Assembly (NCBI RefSeq): GCF_000178855.1
Contig: NZ_ADVG01000002.1
Location: forward strand, 2,170,001 to 2,234,000
From: Ktedonobacter racemifer DSM 44963
GTDB lineage: Bacteria; Chloroflexota; Ktedonobacteria; Ktedonobacterales; Ktedonobacteraceae
Reading direction: 5' to 3'
DNA length: 64,000 nt
Shown here: positions 1 through 7,897 of the stretch, one piece after another
Position numbering within the stretch: position 1 is the first letter of the stretch
Layout of the letters: each line of letters opens with the position of its first letter
Position numbers and translations under genes: made by a program
Notes under the pieces: generated by a model
Seen by the model: the letters and a program-made list of their open reading frames with translations, nothing else
Database searches by the model: none
Told to the model about the DNA's origin: nothing

Positions 1-1022
1 CTATCAAGAAGAAAAATGAGGCTCTAAGAGAGCTAGAAATGGGGATCTTGGCGACGGGAACAAGAAGAAGGCTAGGTGAGTACCTTGAGGACTGGTTAGA
101 GAATGTCCACAAAGGCAGGCTTCGCGTTGGGACCTATGTTAACTATAAGAAGTTGATTAAGTATGTGATTGCTGACCTGGGCGATATATGGCTACAAAAG
201 CTCACACCTCAACACGTCCAAACCTTCTACTCCAAGAAACTCAACGAAGGACTTTCCTCAAAGCTCATAAATAACATACACGGAGTCTTGCATGTGGCTT
301 TGGAGAACGCAGTACGCTGGGGCTTAGCTCCAAAAAATGTCTGCGATCTTGTAACACCTCCCCGCATAGTAAGCCGTGAAGTCGTGCCGCTCTCGGTGGA
401 GCAGGCACGCTGGTTTGTGGATCGTGTGAAGAAGCATCGTTTAGAGGTGCTGCTGGTAACGGCAGTTGTAACGGGTATGCGTCGTGGTGAATTGCTAGCT
501 CTACGCTGGCCTGACATTGATTTTGAGCGTAGTCGTCTACTAGTGCTTCATTCGGTTGACTTCATCGCTGGTCACGGGTATGTTGAAGGTCAACCCAAAA
601 CCGTCGCCGGTCGCCGGGTGATAAGTCTTCCATCCTTTCTGGTCGATATGTTGAAACAGCATCGCACTCTACAACAGGATGCGCGTAAATCTGCCAAGGA
701 TTGGCAGGATCGTGATCTGGTCTTCCCAAATCTGAAAGGCGGCTACCTGCACCCTGCGCACATGGGGGAAAAGTTCAGGAAAATATTAGCTGAGGCTGGG
801 CTACCTCCCATTCATTTTCACGATTTGCGGCATAGTGCGGCGTCCATTTTGCTGTGTATGGGTGTGAATATCAAGGTCATACAGGAGCTGTTAGGGCATA
901 GCGACATCTCTATCACGTTAAGAACGTACTCTCACTTGCTTCCATCGATGCAGCAAGAAGTTATCGAGACCTGGAATGAGGTGTTCAGGGAGGATGACCA
1001 AGAGGACGAGAAGCCCGGATAA
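1..1022 (+). CDS. Tyrosine site-specific recombinase (integrase), 5' end outside window
   Basis: Phage/ICE-type tyrosine recombinase that cuts and rejoins DNA at attachment sites. The frame is open to base 1 (codons from base 3 read IKKKNEALRELE, the tail of an Arm-type N-terminal domain), so the ATG at 39 is internal and the gene is cut by the window edge. A core-binding domain (YLEDWLENV... to about base 400) precedes the catalytic domain, where GMRRGE (Arg), HFHDLRHSA (His-x-x-Arg), LLGHSDI (His) and RTYSHL (Tyr nucleophile) are all present. No excisionase or att repeat is visible beside it, so the element it belongs to lies mostly to the left. Family certain; element type unknown. Confidence 0.93.
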   Translation, partial: IKKKNEALRELEMGILATGTRRRLGEYLEDWLENVHKGRLRVGTYVNYKKLIKYVIADLGDIWLQKLTPQHVQTFYSKKLNEGLSSKLINNIHGVLHVALENAVRWGLAPKNVCDLVTPPRIVSREVVPLSVEQARWFVDRVKKHRLEVLLVTAVVTGMRRGELLALRWPDIDFERSRLLVLHSVDFIAGHGYVEGQPKTVAGRRVISLPSFLVDMLKQHRTLQQDARKSAKDWQDRDLVFPNLKGGYLHPAHMGEKFRKILAEAGLPPIHFHDLRHSAASILLCMGVNIKVIQELLGHSDISITLRTYSHLLPSMQQEVIETWNEVFREDDQEDEKPG

Positions 1023-1080
1023 ATTTCGTTTTCCTCTTACCTGCTTTGTTACAAGCAAAAATTTTTCTTTCCACACGCGA

Positions 1081-1120
1081 AACAACCATTTTCGGCTACC
1101 GGATGTCGAAAATGGTTGTT
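1081..1120. terminator. Bidirectional hairpin between integrase and small gene
   Basis: A perfect 14-bp stem (AACAACCATTTTCG at 1081-1094 against 1107-1120) with a 12-nt loop. It lies between the 3' end of the rightward integrase and the 3' end of the leftward doc-small gene pair, the expected place for a shared terminator. Confidence 0.6.
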
Positions 1121-1147
1121 CTGTGTATAGAGCAGGCTGCTAAAGCG

Positions 1148-1276
1148 TTAGCGGTCTTTGAGGTACTCAAGTTCTTTAGCAAACTGTTTCATGGAAATCT
1201 CAATGGCTTTTTGGACTGGCATTGCAGGTTTCGGTTTCCTGCTGTTCTTTTTGCTTTTTACGTCCTTCTCCTTCAT
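1148..1276 (-). CDS. 42-aa basic/helical small protein coupled to doc
   Basis: Reads MKEKDVKSKKNSRK... to ...QFAKELEYLKDR, 42 residues: a Lys-rich N-terminus and a predicted amphipathic helix at residues 19-42. A very strong Shine-Dalgarno (AAGGAGGTG) overlaps the doc stop codon, and the ATG follows that stop by 13 nt, so the two genes are almost certainly translated together. There is no recognisable family. The position immediately after a Doc toxin makes an antitoxin or modulator role possible, although classic phd antitoxins lie upstream and are longer. The expression signal is convincing; the function is inference. Confidence 0.65.
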   Translation of the reverse strand: MKEKDVKSKKNSRKPKPAMPVQKAIEISMKQFAKELEYLKDR

Positions 1277-1289
1277 AACACCCACCTCC

Positions 1290-1688
1290 TTAGTCATAAT
1301 GTGGTTGAATATGTGCCCTCAACCATTGTAAAAAACGCTCTCTATCCTTACTTACGACAAGCCATTCAATTTCCTTTGCGTAGATCAACTCCTCTTCTTC
1401 ATTAGCATAGACGATTTTTAGGTTGTTCACAAGGAGAAAAGTTGACCCGGCTATAAGCGCTGTGCGTTTGTTGCCATCAACAAATGGGTGATTGAGTACG
1501 ATCCGCTCTATCAGTATGGCAGCTTGCGTTACAATATCCACGCCTTCATAGTAAGCAACTTGTTGAGGTGCGTTTATCGCACTTTCAAGTAAATTGATAT
1601 CTCGAATGAGAGCATTGTATCCTAAAAGCCTGTTTATCTCAAGAAGCAAGTCGCGTTCTAAGTAGTATATTTCTCTCTCTTCTGCCAT
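1290..1688 (-). CDS. doc: Doc/Fic-family toxin (death-on-curing)
   Basis: 132-aa Fic-fold protein of the Doc branch, which phosphorylates EF-Tu in the characterised P1 system. The motif HPFVDGNKRTA (about residues 67-77) matches the Fic core HxFx(D/N)GNKR with the catalytic His and the phosphate-binding loop; length matches Doc (about 125 aa). Start ATG is supported by GGGAGG nine bases upstream. The expected upstream phd/AbrB-type antitoxin is absent: the next gene upstream encodes a 188-aa protein of unknown family, and the only tightly linked partner is the 42-aa gene downstream. It may belong to the mobile element of the integrase at the window edge. Confidence 0.85.
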   Translation of the reverse strand: MAEEREIYYLERDLLLEINRLLGYNALIRDINLLESAINAPQQVAYYEGVDIVTQAAILIERIVLNHPFVDGNKRTALIAGSTFLLVNNLKIVYANEEEELIYAKEIEWLVVSKDRERFLQWLRAHIQPHYD

Positions 1689-1796
1689 GTACCATCCCTC
1701 CCTAGATGATGAACGAAAGGACTATAACCATCAATATAAGATGTGGGATCAAGTAACTTAAGGATGATGAGAGCATTTCCTAATACCCAAAAACTG

Positions 1797-2363
1797 TTAT
1801 TCCTCCTGATCATCGATACCCTGGCCGATGACGACAAAATGTGGCAGATTCACTCCAACTTGAAAGAAACGCCAATATTCCTCATCAAAAGAGTCATCGG
1901 GAAACACAGTGAGGAGGTGCTGAGAACTCAATTCAATGGTCAAACCTCCGAGATCATCAGCTTGAATAGCCTGGACGAAGAGAGGAGTTTGCTCGCATTG
2001 CCGAAAGAAGCTGACGAGTTGCTCATCAAGGCGAGTCCCCCTGTTGTTTTTCGGCCATGAATATCCTTCCCCTTCATAATTCCTTGTTTCTTCGTTTACC
2101 TCTTTCGGCTCCCAGCCGAGATCTCCCGAAGCAGCGAGTATACGTTGTGCTTTGGTGAGACGCCAGGCACATTGCACATGCAGTGCATAGGTTCCGACTT
2201 GATGCGATTTTCCATGATGATCGGTTCTCACCTGGCGTGGGCCGAACTGAAAGGTGAGAAGATTGGCCACCCGTCCAGATCCCCAAAAGGATTGACCAAT
2301 CAAGCATTGCAGTGTTTCCTCAATTTGTTTTTTCATGGCCTCTGCTGTCCTCATATCTGACAT
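1797..2363 (-). CDS. Uncharacterised cytosolic protein
   Basis: 188 aa, soluble, no signal or membrane segment. The C-terminal half contains a pattern (TIELSSQHLLTVFPDDSFDE, then EYWRFF) typical of small single-domain proteins often found near toxins, but I do not recognise a named family. No clear Shine-Dalgarno precedes the first ATG (2363); starts at 2354 or further in are possible. Same strand as doc, 108 bp upstream of it, so possibly cotranscribed. Confidence 0.6.
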   Translation of the reverse strand: MSDMRTAEAMKKQIEETLQCLIGQSFWGSGRVANLLTFQFGPRQVRTDHHGKSHQVGTYALHVQCAWRLTKAQRILAASGDLGWEPKEVNEETRNYEGEGYSWPKNNRGTRLDEQLVSFFRQCEQTPLFVQAIQADDLGGLTIELSSQHLLTVFPDDSFDEEYWRFFQVGVNLPHFVVIGQGIDDQEE

Positions 2364-2572
2364 ATTTCATAGAGAATGAACGCCTGAATTGGCAGAGCAG
2401 GATAAGCTGACCCTAAATGTGCTTTAGCTCATGCCTGGAAAGGTTTCTGGGTTAGGAAATGCCCTCATGCTGAGAAAAAGAACGATAAATCTGGCTACCT
2501 CGTGTTTTGCTCTCAGTTTTGCTCTCAATTAGAGCCTGCCGTAACTAGAGCTTTTTGGAGGTTAGCATAACA

Positions 2573-2613
2573 AAAGAAGAGAAGCCAACTTGTAAGCTGG
2601 CTTCTCTTCTTTA
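2573..2613 (-). terminator. Hairpin downstream of tRNA-Pro
   Basis: Stem of about 18 bp (AAAGAAGAGAAGCCA at the left arm, TGGCTTCTCTTCTTT at the right) directly after the 3' end of the leftward tRNA, ending in a run of T on that strand. A convincing intrinsic terminator for the tRNA. Confidence 0.75.
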
Positions 2614-2619
2614 CCTTAG

Positions 2620-2693
2620 TCGGGGTGAGAGGATTTGAACCTCCGACCACTTCAACCCCATTGAAGTGCGCTACCGGGCTGCGCTACACCCCG
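2620..2693 (-). tRNA. tRNA-Pro (anticodon GGG)
   Basis: 74-nt cloverleaf on the minus strand. Acceptor CGGGGTG pairs with CACCCCG (discriminator A), the D arm is GCGC/GCGC, the anticodon stem CTTCA/TGAAG encloses the loop ATGGGGT (anticodon GGG, reading CCC/CCU), and the T arm is GGAGG-TTCAAAT-CCTCT. CCA is not encoded. tRNA genes are common integrase targets, but no att-like duplication of its 3' end is seen in the window. Confidence 0.96.
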
Positions 2694-2819
2694 TTTTCTT
2701 GGAACGCCATAATTATAGCAGAAGGATTTGTAGTTCGTCAACCCCTTTTGGCGATTTTTTCCTGGTAGCGTCAAAGTTGATTCCTGGATGGTCTTTTCGC
2801 GCCTGCAGCGCTCAAAAGG

Positions 2820-2880
2820 GGTAATGTATCCGATGACAGGCTGCCGGCGTTGCCGACAGCCTGTCATCGGATACATTACC
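2820..2880. terminator. Long perfect hairpin after the ABC exporter operon
   Basis: A 24-bp perfect stem (2820-2843 with 2857-2880); the loop can add CGGC/GCCG. It lies 35 bp past the permease stop codon and has no strong T tract. One of the family of long, locus-specific hairpins at gene ends in this window. Confidence 0.7.
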
Positions 2881-2915
2881 TGAGGCGGGTTTGTAGGTCC
2901 TCTAGAATCTCTTGC

Positions 2916-4049
2916 TTAGATTAAGGCGACAACGCTGGCCTGCCTGCGGAGGAGCCAGGCTGCGAGGACGAAGAGGGCGGCAATACTCCCCAGGAGAATG
3001 CCGGCATCCAGGAGGATGGAGGCGTTCCAGCCTTGATTGTTCAGGGCTTTAAAGATGCCGTCGCTCAGGTAATATGTGGGGACAAATTTCATGACCTGGG
3101 TTGCGGGCGTATTCTGTAACAGGCTGCCCATAATCCCTCCCGCGAAGAAGCCGGGAACAAAAAAGAACATTGAGCCGACGCCGTTAAAGACACCCACGGC
3201 ATTATTTGTCTGGAAGATGCAGCCCGCGAGGAGCCCGACAGAGAGCGCCAGGCATGAACCCAGGAGAATAAAGACCAGCAGGAGGGGAACGTTGCCAGTC
3301 AGCGTTTGCAGCGTCAAGGCAACGACAATGGAGAGCAGGAGCTGGTACCCCAGGCCCACCAGGAGCTTCGCCATAATGACATCCGTAAAGGTGGCTGGAG
3401 AGACCATGAGCATACGCAGCGTCTTCTTCTCCTTTTCTTCCACCAGCAGGGAAGAGACAACAGAGATGCCTGTGATAAACGACATGAGCAGGCCAAGCGC
3501 GCCAAACATGGATTGTAATATATCCTCCACGGCGATCTCTGATTTAGGTGGGTTGATCATGGCCATTTTCAGATCGAGTGGATGGGGGTCTTTAAGTGTA
3601 GTCGCATAGGCGGTAATGATGCTGGCGAGCGCGCCTCGCTCCTGGCTTCCCGCTCCCTGGTCGTTGTTCATATAGAGCGTCACTTCCGGCTTCTGGCCTT
3701 GCACAATCTGCTGCTCAAAGTTGTCAGGAATGATGAGGCCGGCGGCATACGGTGAGTCTTTGTGGCTTCCATCTGGACCAAAGGCCGCTGTCACCTCCTG
3801 CGAGGAGTTGACATGCGTGACTTTGGCTTTATTGAAGTAGCTGCTGACGGCTCGCTCCACCTGCGAGTTGCCGGGGTTATAGACCAGGATCTCTGTATTA
3901 TGCTGGCCAAATACCACTAAAAACAGGGCGTAGAGCAACGCGATAAAGAACGGCGTGAGCAGGGTAAAAAGCGTCGTTTTATTAAGGATAATATCAAGCG
4001 CATCCTTTCGCGCGATGGCCAGCGTCGAACGTAGCTTCATATATATCAC
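2916..4049 (-). CDS. ABC-2 type transporter permease
   Basis: 377-aa membrane protein of the ABC-2/NatB type. An N-terminal helix (about 27-47) is followed by a long extracytoplasmic domain (about 50-175), then a cluster of five helices (about 180-375) carrying the cytoplasmic motif EEKEKKTLRMLMVSP that is characteristic of these exporters. It follows the ATPase gene at 15 bp and would form an exporter with it (drug, peptide or ion substrate unknown). Probably controlled by the divergent ABC-LytTR protein. Confidence 0.9.
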   Translation of the reverse strand: MIYMKLRSTLAIARKDALDIILNKTTLFTLLTPFFIALLYALFLVVFGQHNTEILVYNPGNSQVERAVSSYFNKAKVTHVNSSQEVTAAFGPDGSHKDSPYAAGLIIPDNFEQQIVQGQKPEVTLYMNNDQGAGSQERGALASIITAYATTLKDPHPLDLKMAMINPPKSEIAVEDILQSMFGALGLLMSFITGISVVSSLLVEEKEKKTLRMLMVSPATFTDVIMAKLLVGLGYQLLLSIVVALTLQTLTGNVPLLLVFILLGSCLALSVGLLAGCIFQTNNAVGVFNGVGSMFFFVPGFFAGGIMGSLLQNTPATQVMKFVPTYYLSDGIFKALNNQGWNASILLDAGILLGSIAALFVLAAWLLRRQASVVALI

Positions 4050-4064
4050 CGCTTTTCTTGAGTC

Positions 4065-4943
4065 TTAGGCTGGGCGTACGCCAGCGATCTGGATAAAAAC
4101 GTCTTCCAGCGAGGCTTCATTGGAGTGGATGGCCCGCACGAGTCCCTCGCGCATCCACGCCTCCAGCTGCGCCTGATCGGTTGAGTTATTAAGAGAGAGT
4201 TCCTGCTCTTGAAGCGATTGTTCATCCTGGCCTGTTTGAGACAGGGTGACCGTTAGCGTGGGTTCACCGTGCGCCAGTTTCAGGTTACGAGGTGTATCAT
4301 TGGCCACGATATGCCCGTTATTGATAAAAGCCACGCGGTGACAGAGCTGGTCGGCCTCCTCCATCAGGTGCGTCGTCATGAGGATCGTCATCCCCTCCTG
4401 GCAGAGATCGCGTACCGCCTGGCGTACCTCGCGCGCCGTGATAGGGTCCAGTCCACGGCTTGGTTCGTCCAGAAAGAGGACGCGTGGACGATGCAGCAAG
4501 GCCCGCGCGATCATCACCCGCTGCTTCATACCATTAGAGAAGGTACGTACGGGGTCTTTGGCCCGGTCGCGTAGCCTGACCAGGTCCAGGACCTCATTGA
4601 CACGCGTTTTGGGCAAGTCGTACAGCCAGCAGGAGACCTCTAAATTCAGGCGTGCCGAAAGGCGTTCGTAGAGATTCTGCTCCTCAAAGACGACACCTAT
4701 AACCTGCTTCAATTCGCGACGCTGGTGAACAACATCATAACCCGCCACGCGCGCCGAGCCACCGCTCGGCTCAATCTGCCCCGTTAGCATCCGTATCGTC
4801 GTGGTTTTACCCGCGCCATTAGGACCTAGCAGACCAAAGATCTCACCCCGGCGCGCACTTAAACTCACTCCATCCACCACCTGCTTCTTGCCAAAGGTAC
4901 GGCTCAGCTCACGCGCCTCTATCATGATATCTCTTGTATCCAT
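4065..4943 (-). CDS. ABC transporter ATP-binding protein (NatA/DrrA-like)
   Basis: 292-aa nucleotide-binding subunit energising the permease downstream. Walker A GPNGAGKTT, signature FSNGMKQRV, Walker B VLFLDEP with the catalytic Glu, D-loop SRGLD and the switch His in MTTHL are intact. The C-terminal 70 residues (after about 220) form the accessory domain found in NatA/DrrA exporters. First gene of a two-gene leftward operon; its promoter lies in the 287-bp region shared with the divergent regulator. Confidence 0.93.
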   Translation of the reverse strand: MDTRDIMIEARELSRTFGKKQVVDGVSLSARRGEIFGLLGPNGAGKTTTIRMLTGQIEPSGGSARVAGYDVVHQRRELKQVIGVVFEEQNLYERLSARLNLEVSCWLYDLPKTRVNEVLDLVRLRDRAKDPVRTFSNGMKQRVMIARALLHRPRVLFLDEPSRGLDPITAREVRQAVRDLCQEGMTILMTTHLMEEADQLCHRVAFINNGHIVANDTPRNLKLAHGEPTLTVTLSQTGQDEQSLQEQELSLNNSTDQAQLEAWMREGLVRAIHSNEASLEDVFIQIAGVRPA

Positions 4944-5094
4944 AATCTTCTATCTCTCACTCTTCAAAGCTTGCATGTTCTCGTGTTCGCCTCGCGAACT
5001 TGATCTGTCAAAACTGTAACATGCCAAAAATGCTCGCGCTATAAATTCTGGTCCAGTGGAGTATATTTGCTGCTAACAGGAGCAATTCTGCCTC

Positions 5095-5163
5095 TGAATG
5101 AGCGACAAAAACGCTGAGTGGAGCAGAGAAACGGTTGGGTGGAACAAACGGCTGTGCTACAAT
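5095..5163 (+). promoter_or_regulatory. Promoter with 21-bp phased repeats upstream of ABC-LytTR gene
   Basis: TTGGGT (5135-5140), 17-bp spacer, TACAAT (5158-5163) is a good sigma-A-type promoter pointing at the LytTR-fusion gene. Overlapping it is a series of direct repeats with the core GAGC/GAAC at 5100, 5121 and 5142, exactly 21 bp apart; the second and third extend to GAGTGGAGCA and GGGTGGAACA. A further copy, CAGTGGAGTA, is at 5054. Direct repeats two helical turns apart are the known LytTR binding arrangement, so autoregulation and control of the divergent exporter are likely. Confidence 0.65.
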
Positions 5164-5230
5164 AGCAGCGGCGATATTCCGCTCCAACCGTTAAAGACCT
5201 CATAACAAGCACCTGGCGAGGGAAGAGACG

Positions 5231-6268
5231 ATGCTCATACGTGTACACCGTCTACACAAGATGTTAGATAACCATCATGCGCTCGATATCGAAGATCTTC
5301 AAATTGAAGGGGGAGATATCTATGCTGTTGCGGGTCCCGTTGGCAGTGGGAAAACGCTGCTCTTACGCACACTGGCTGGCGTGCTTCCCCCCAGCGGTGG
5401 CCGCGTGGAACTGGAGGGAGTAGATATCTACCGCAACGCACAGGTACGCCTACGGATCGCCGCCCTCTTCGAGGAGGATCTGCTCTATGAGCGTCTCTCG
5501 GTCTACGATAATTTGAACCTGTACCGCAACCTGCACCATCTCCCCAAAGAGAGTACTGAGCACGTATTAACTCAGGTTGAACTGAGCGACCAGGCGCGCA
5601 AAAGCGTCGCCAAGCTCACGCCCTCAGCCCGGCGTCGCGTGGCTTTCGCGCGTTTGCTAATGGGAAATCCGGGCTTTCTGCTCCTCGACCATCCGACGCT
5701 GCGTACCGACCTGGAGGCTCAAAATCTTTTCGCGCGCCTGCTGAAGCAGAAAGCCCAGGAAGGTGCGGCTGTTCTGCTCACGTGCGAGGACCTCTCCTGG
5801 GCAGGCAAGTTCTGCACACATATTGTGGAGTTAGGAGGCGGACGCGTTATTGACTGTCGCCGCAATGAGGCACCAGCGCCCAGCGCATCCTCAGAGGTTG
5901 CCGAGGAAGGCTCAGCTGTTCCAGAGCGTCTTGTCCCCTACAAGGTCCCGGCGCGCAAGGAGGACCGTGTTATCCTCTTTGATCCCGGTGAGATTCTCTA
6001 CGCCACCAGCCGTGATAGCAAGATTTATCTGCGCACGACTAGCGAGGAGGCCACCACCAATTTGACGCTGCAAGAGCTGGAGCAACGCCTCCTGGGGCGT
6101 GGCTTCTTCAAGGCTCATCGCGCCTACCTTGTCAACCTGCAACATATCAAGGCAGTCATCCAATTTACGCGCAACAGCTATACCCTCCTATTGAATGACG
6201 CACAAGAGACGATGATTCCTCTTAGTAAACAGAGTGAGAAGGAGTTGCAGGCACTGCTGGGCTATTAG
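5231..6268 (+). CDS. Degenerate ABC ATPase fused to LytTR DNA-binding domain
   Basis: 345-aa two-domain protein. Residues about 1-205 are an ABC ATPase fold: Walker A GPVGSGKT is intact, but the signature is LTPSARRR instead of LSGGQ, Walker B is FLLLDHP (His in place of the catalytic Glu) and the switch His region reads LLTCEDL. Residues about 235-345 are a LytTR domain (VILFDPGEILYATS, FFKAHRAYLVNLQHIKAV). It therefore probably binds but does not hydrolyse ATP efficiently, and acts as a DNA-binding regulator. Divergent from a NatAB-like exporter and preceded by LytTR-like repeats, so it probably regulates that exporter and itself. No sensor kinase is adjacent. Confidence 0.88.
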   Translation: MLIRVHRLHKMLDNHHALDIEDLQIEGGDIYAVAGPVGSGKTLLLRTLAGVLPPSGGRVELEGVDIYRNAQVRLRIAALFEEDLLYERLSVYDNLNLYRNLHHLPKESTEHVLTQVELSDQARKSVAKLTPSARRRVAFARLLMGNPGFLLLDHPTLRTDLEAQNLFARLLKQKAQEGAAVLLTCEDLSWAGKFCTHIVELGGGRVIDCRRNEAPAPSASSEVAEEGSAVPERLVPYKVPARKEDRVILFDPGEILYATSRDSKIYLRTTSEEATTNLTLQELEQRLLGRGFFKAHRAYLVNLQHIKAVIQFTRNSYTLLLNDAQETMIPLSKQSEKELQALLGY

Positions 6269-6290
6269 GTTATTAGGCTATGCAAAAGTC

Positions 6291-6319
6291 TAGACTTTCC
6301 AGCCTAAATCTGATACACT
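6291..6319 (+). promoter_or_regulatory. Promoter of the pheST leader
   Basis: TAGACT (6291-6296), 17-bp spacer, TACACT (6314-6319), directly upstream of the T-box leader; transcription would start near 6326. Confidence 0.55.
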
Positions 6320-6325
6320 ATTACA

Positions 6326-6690
6326 TGAGTTGAAAAGTGTAAAAAAGGCGATGATGGGGAGAGTACGTGTAGCGAGTATGCACAGGGAGAAGGGGTCACC
6401 GACTGGAAGCCCTTTCGCAGAAGACCTACACCGAAGTTCACCCCAGAGCTGGCTGTTGAAACCCTGCCTTCATAATCCGGCAGGTGTAAGTAGATAGCCC
6501 CGGAGGTCCCCGTTACAGGACAAACCGAGTGGATTTATGGTGGCGCACAGTTATCTTCCAGGTGCTGTGCCTGGCGATCATAATTCAAAACGGGTGGTAC
6601 CGCGGAGCTTGCTATTCTAGCGCGAACGTGCAGAATTTTGCCGACAACTTCGTCCCTGTTGACGAATGTCGGTTTTTTGTTTTTTTGGAG
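6326..6690 (+). ncRNA. T-box riboswitch controlling pheST
   Basis: A 360-nt untranslated leader carrying the diagnostic T-box GGGTGGTACCGCGG at 6592-6605, whose tip pairs with the uncharged tRNA acceptor end. The terminator CCGACA...TTCGTC/GACGAA...TGTCGG follows at 6641-6672, with a run of T (6673-6686). A TTC triplet near 6436-6438 (GAAGTTCACC) is a reasonable candidate for the Phe specifier codon. The leader would sense uncharged tRNA-Phe and allow read-through into pheS and pheT. T-box control of phenylalanyl-tRNA synthetase is well known in Firmicutes and present in some other phyla. Confidence 0.9.
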
Positions 6691-6703
6691 GAACTTTACC
6701 ACT

Positions 6704-7750
6704 ATGATTGGACAACTTGAGGACTTACTCACACAGCTGGACCAGTTACGTGAGCAGGCCATCGCAGAACTGGCGAGCATTACCACCTCTGCCCAGCTTG
6801 ATGAGTGGGATACTCGATACCTGGGTCGCAACCGCGGCGAACTTAAAAATCTCTCTGCCGTGATGCCCAAGCTCTCGAAAGAGGAGCGCCCCGTGGTTGG
6901 GCAGAAGATCAATGCCGTCAAGTCGACCCTTGAGCAGGAATTAAAGGCCAAGCGCGAAGAGCTCAAACAGCGCGAGATGCTGCAAACGCTGGAGCAGGAG
7001 CGCATCGATGTGACACTCCCCGGGCGCGCACTGCCCGCAGGGCATATGCATCCCCTCTCGCGTACCATCCAGGACGTGAGCGCTATCTTCATGAAGATGG
7101 GCTTCCAGATCGTACAGGGTCCGGAGATCGAGACCGATTATTATAATTTCCAGGCACTTAACGTCCCTGAGGATCACCCGGCCCGCGATATGCAGGATAC
7201 CTTCTGGGTCTCGCCCGGCGAGATTCTGCTGCGTACCCAGACCTCGCCGATGCAGATTCGCACGATGAAGCAGCAACAGCCGCCCGTGCGTGTCCTTGTA
7301 CCTGGTAAGGTCTACCGCAACGAGAATATTGATGTCTCGCATGAGGCCATGTTCCACCAGATCGAGGGTCTGCTGATCGATGAGCACTGCACCATGGCCG
7401 ATCTCAAGGGTGTCCTTGAGCGCTTCGCGCATGAGATGTTCGGTCCTGAGCGGCGCCTGCGCTTCCGTGGCAGCTACTTCCCCTTCACCGAGCCCAGTGC
7501 CGAGGTCGACATTAGCTGCGCCTCCTGCAATGGCACGGGCTGTCGTGTCTGTAAATATACCGGCTGGCTGGAGATCCTTGGTTCCGGCATGGTGCATCCA
7601 AAGGTGCTGCGTGAGGTGGGCTATGATCCCGCGAAATATCGCGGCTTTGCCTTCGGCATGGGCGTGGAGCGTATCGCTATGCTCCAGTACAACGTCAATG
7701 ATATTCGCCTCTTCTCCGGCAATGACCTGCGCTTCTTGCGCCAGTTCTAG
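6704..7750 (+). CDS. pheS: Phenylalanyl-tRNA synthetase alpha subunit
   Basis: 348-aa catalytic subunit of the alpha2-beta2 enzyme charging tRNA-Phe. The start at 6704 (MIGQLEDLL) is preferred because GGAGG lies 13 bases upstream; the in-frame ATG at 6638 falls inside the T-box terminator and cannot be used. N-terminal coiled coil (1-85), then the class II aaRS core with motif 2 (FHQIEGLLID), a Cys-rich insert (CASCNGTGCRVCKYTG) that resembles a zinc site, and motif 3 (GFAFGMGVERIAML). First gene of the pheST operon. Confidence 0.97.
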   Translation: MIGQLEDLLTQLDQLREQAIAELASITTSAQLDEWDTRYLGRNRGELKNLSAVMPKLSKEERPVVGQKINAVKSTLEQELKAKREELKQREMLQTLEQERIDVTLPGRALPAGHMHPLSRTIQDVSAIFMKMGFQIVQGPEIETDYYNFQALNVPEDHPARDMQDTFWVSPGEILLRTQTSPMQIRTMKQQQPPVRVLVPGKVYRNENIDVSHEAMFHQIEGLLIDEHCTMADLKGVLERFAHEMFGPERRLRFRGSYFPFTEPSAEVDISCASCNGTGCRVCKYTGWLEILGSGMVHPKVLREVGYDPAKYRGFAFGMGVERIAMLQYNVNDIRLFSGNDLRFLRQF

Positions 7751-7762
7751 CGCACTTCTTCT

Positions 7763-7851
7763 CCGAAAACCCTGAGCGCGCTTGCCGTGCCACCTTCAGG
7801 TGGTCTCCGAATGGGGGAAGCGCTAGCCACGCAAGTGACGTTGGGCTTCGG
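7763..7851 (+). repeat. Interspersed two-hairpin palindromic element, copy 1
   Basis: Lies in the 147-bp pheS-pheT spacer. Outer arms CCGAAAACCC/GGGcTTCGG enclose TGA, a GCGC...GCGC hairpin enlarged by about 38 bp (with an inner ACCTTCAGGT hairpin), TA, and a CCAC-GCAA-GTG hairpin. The same framework occurs at 37366, 44527 and 45747. Confidence 0.75.
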
Positions 7852-7897
7852 AATAAGATCCAGCAGCATTCGAAACCAGACAAGGAGTTCCATCTAC

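Noticed and set aside
1046..1405. Plus-strand frame across the doc 3' region
   Set aside because: Antisense to doc and the 42-aa gene, no ribosome binding site, low-complexity translation.
2620..2693. tRNA-Pro as attachment site of the integrase at the left edge
   Set aside because: No second copy of the tRNA 3' end is present in the window, so the link cannot be supported.
6638..6703. Earlier in-frame ATG for pheS
   Set aside because: It lies within the T-box terminator stem and encodes a non-homologous stretch; ATG 6704 has a GGAGG and matches the family.
7787..7897. Longer N-terminus for PheT
   Set aside because: The extension is read-through of the palindromic spacer element; the conserved start and ribosome binding site are at 7898.
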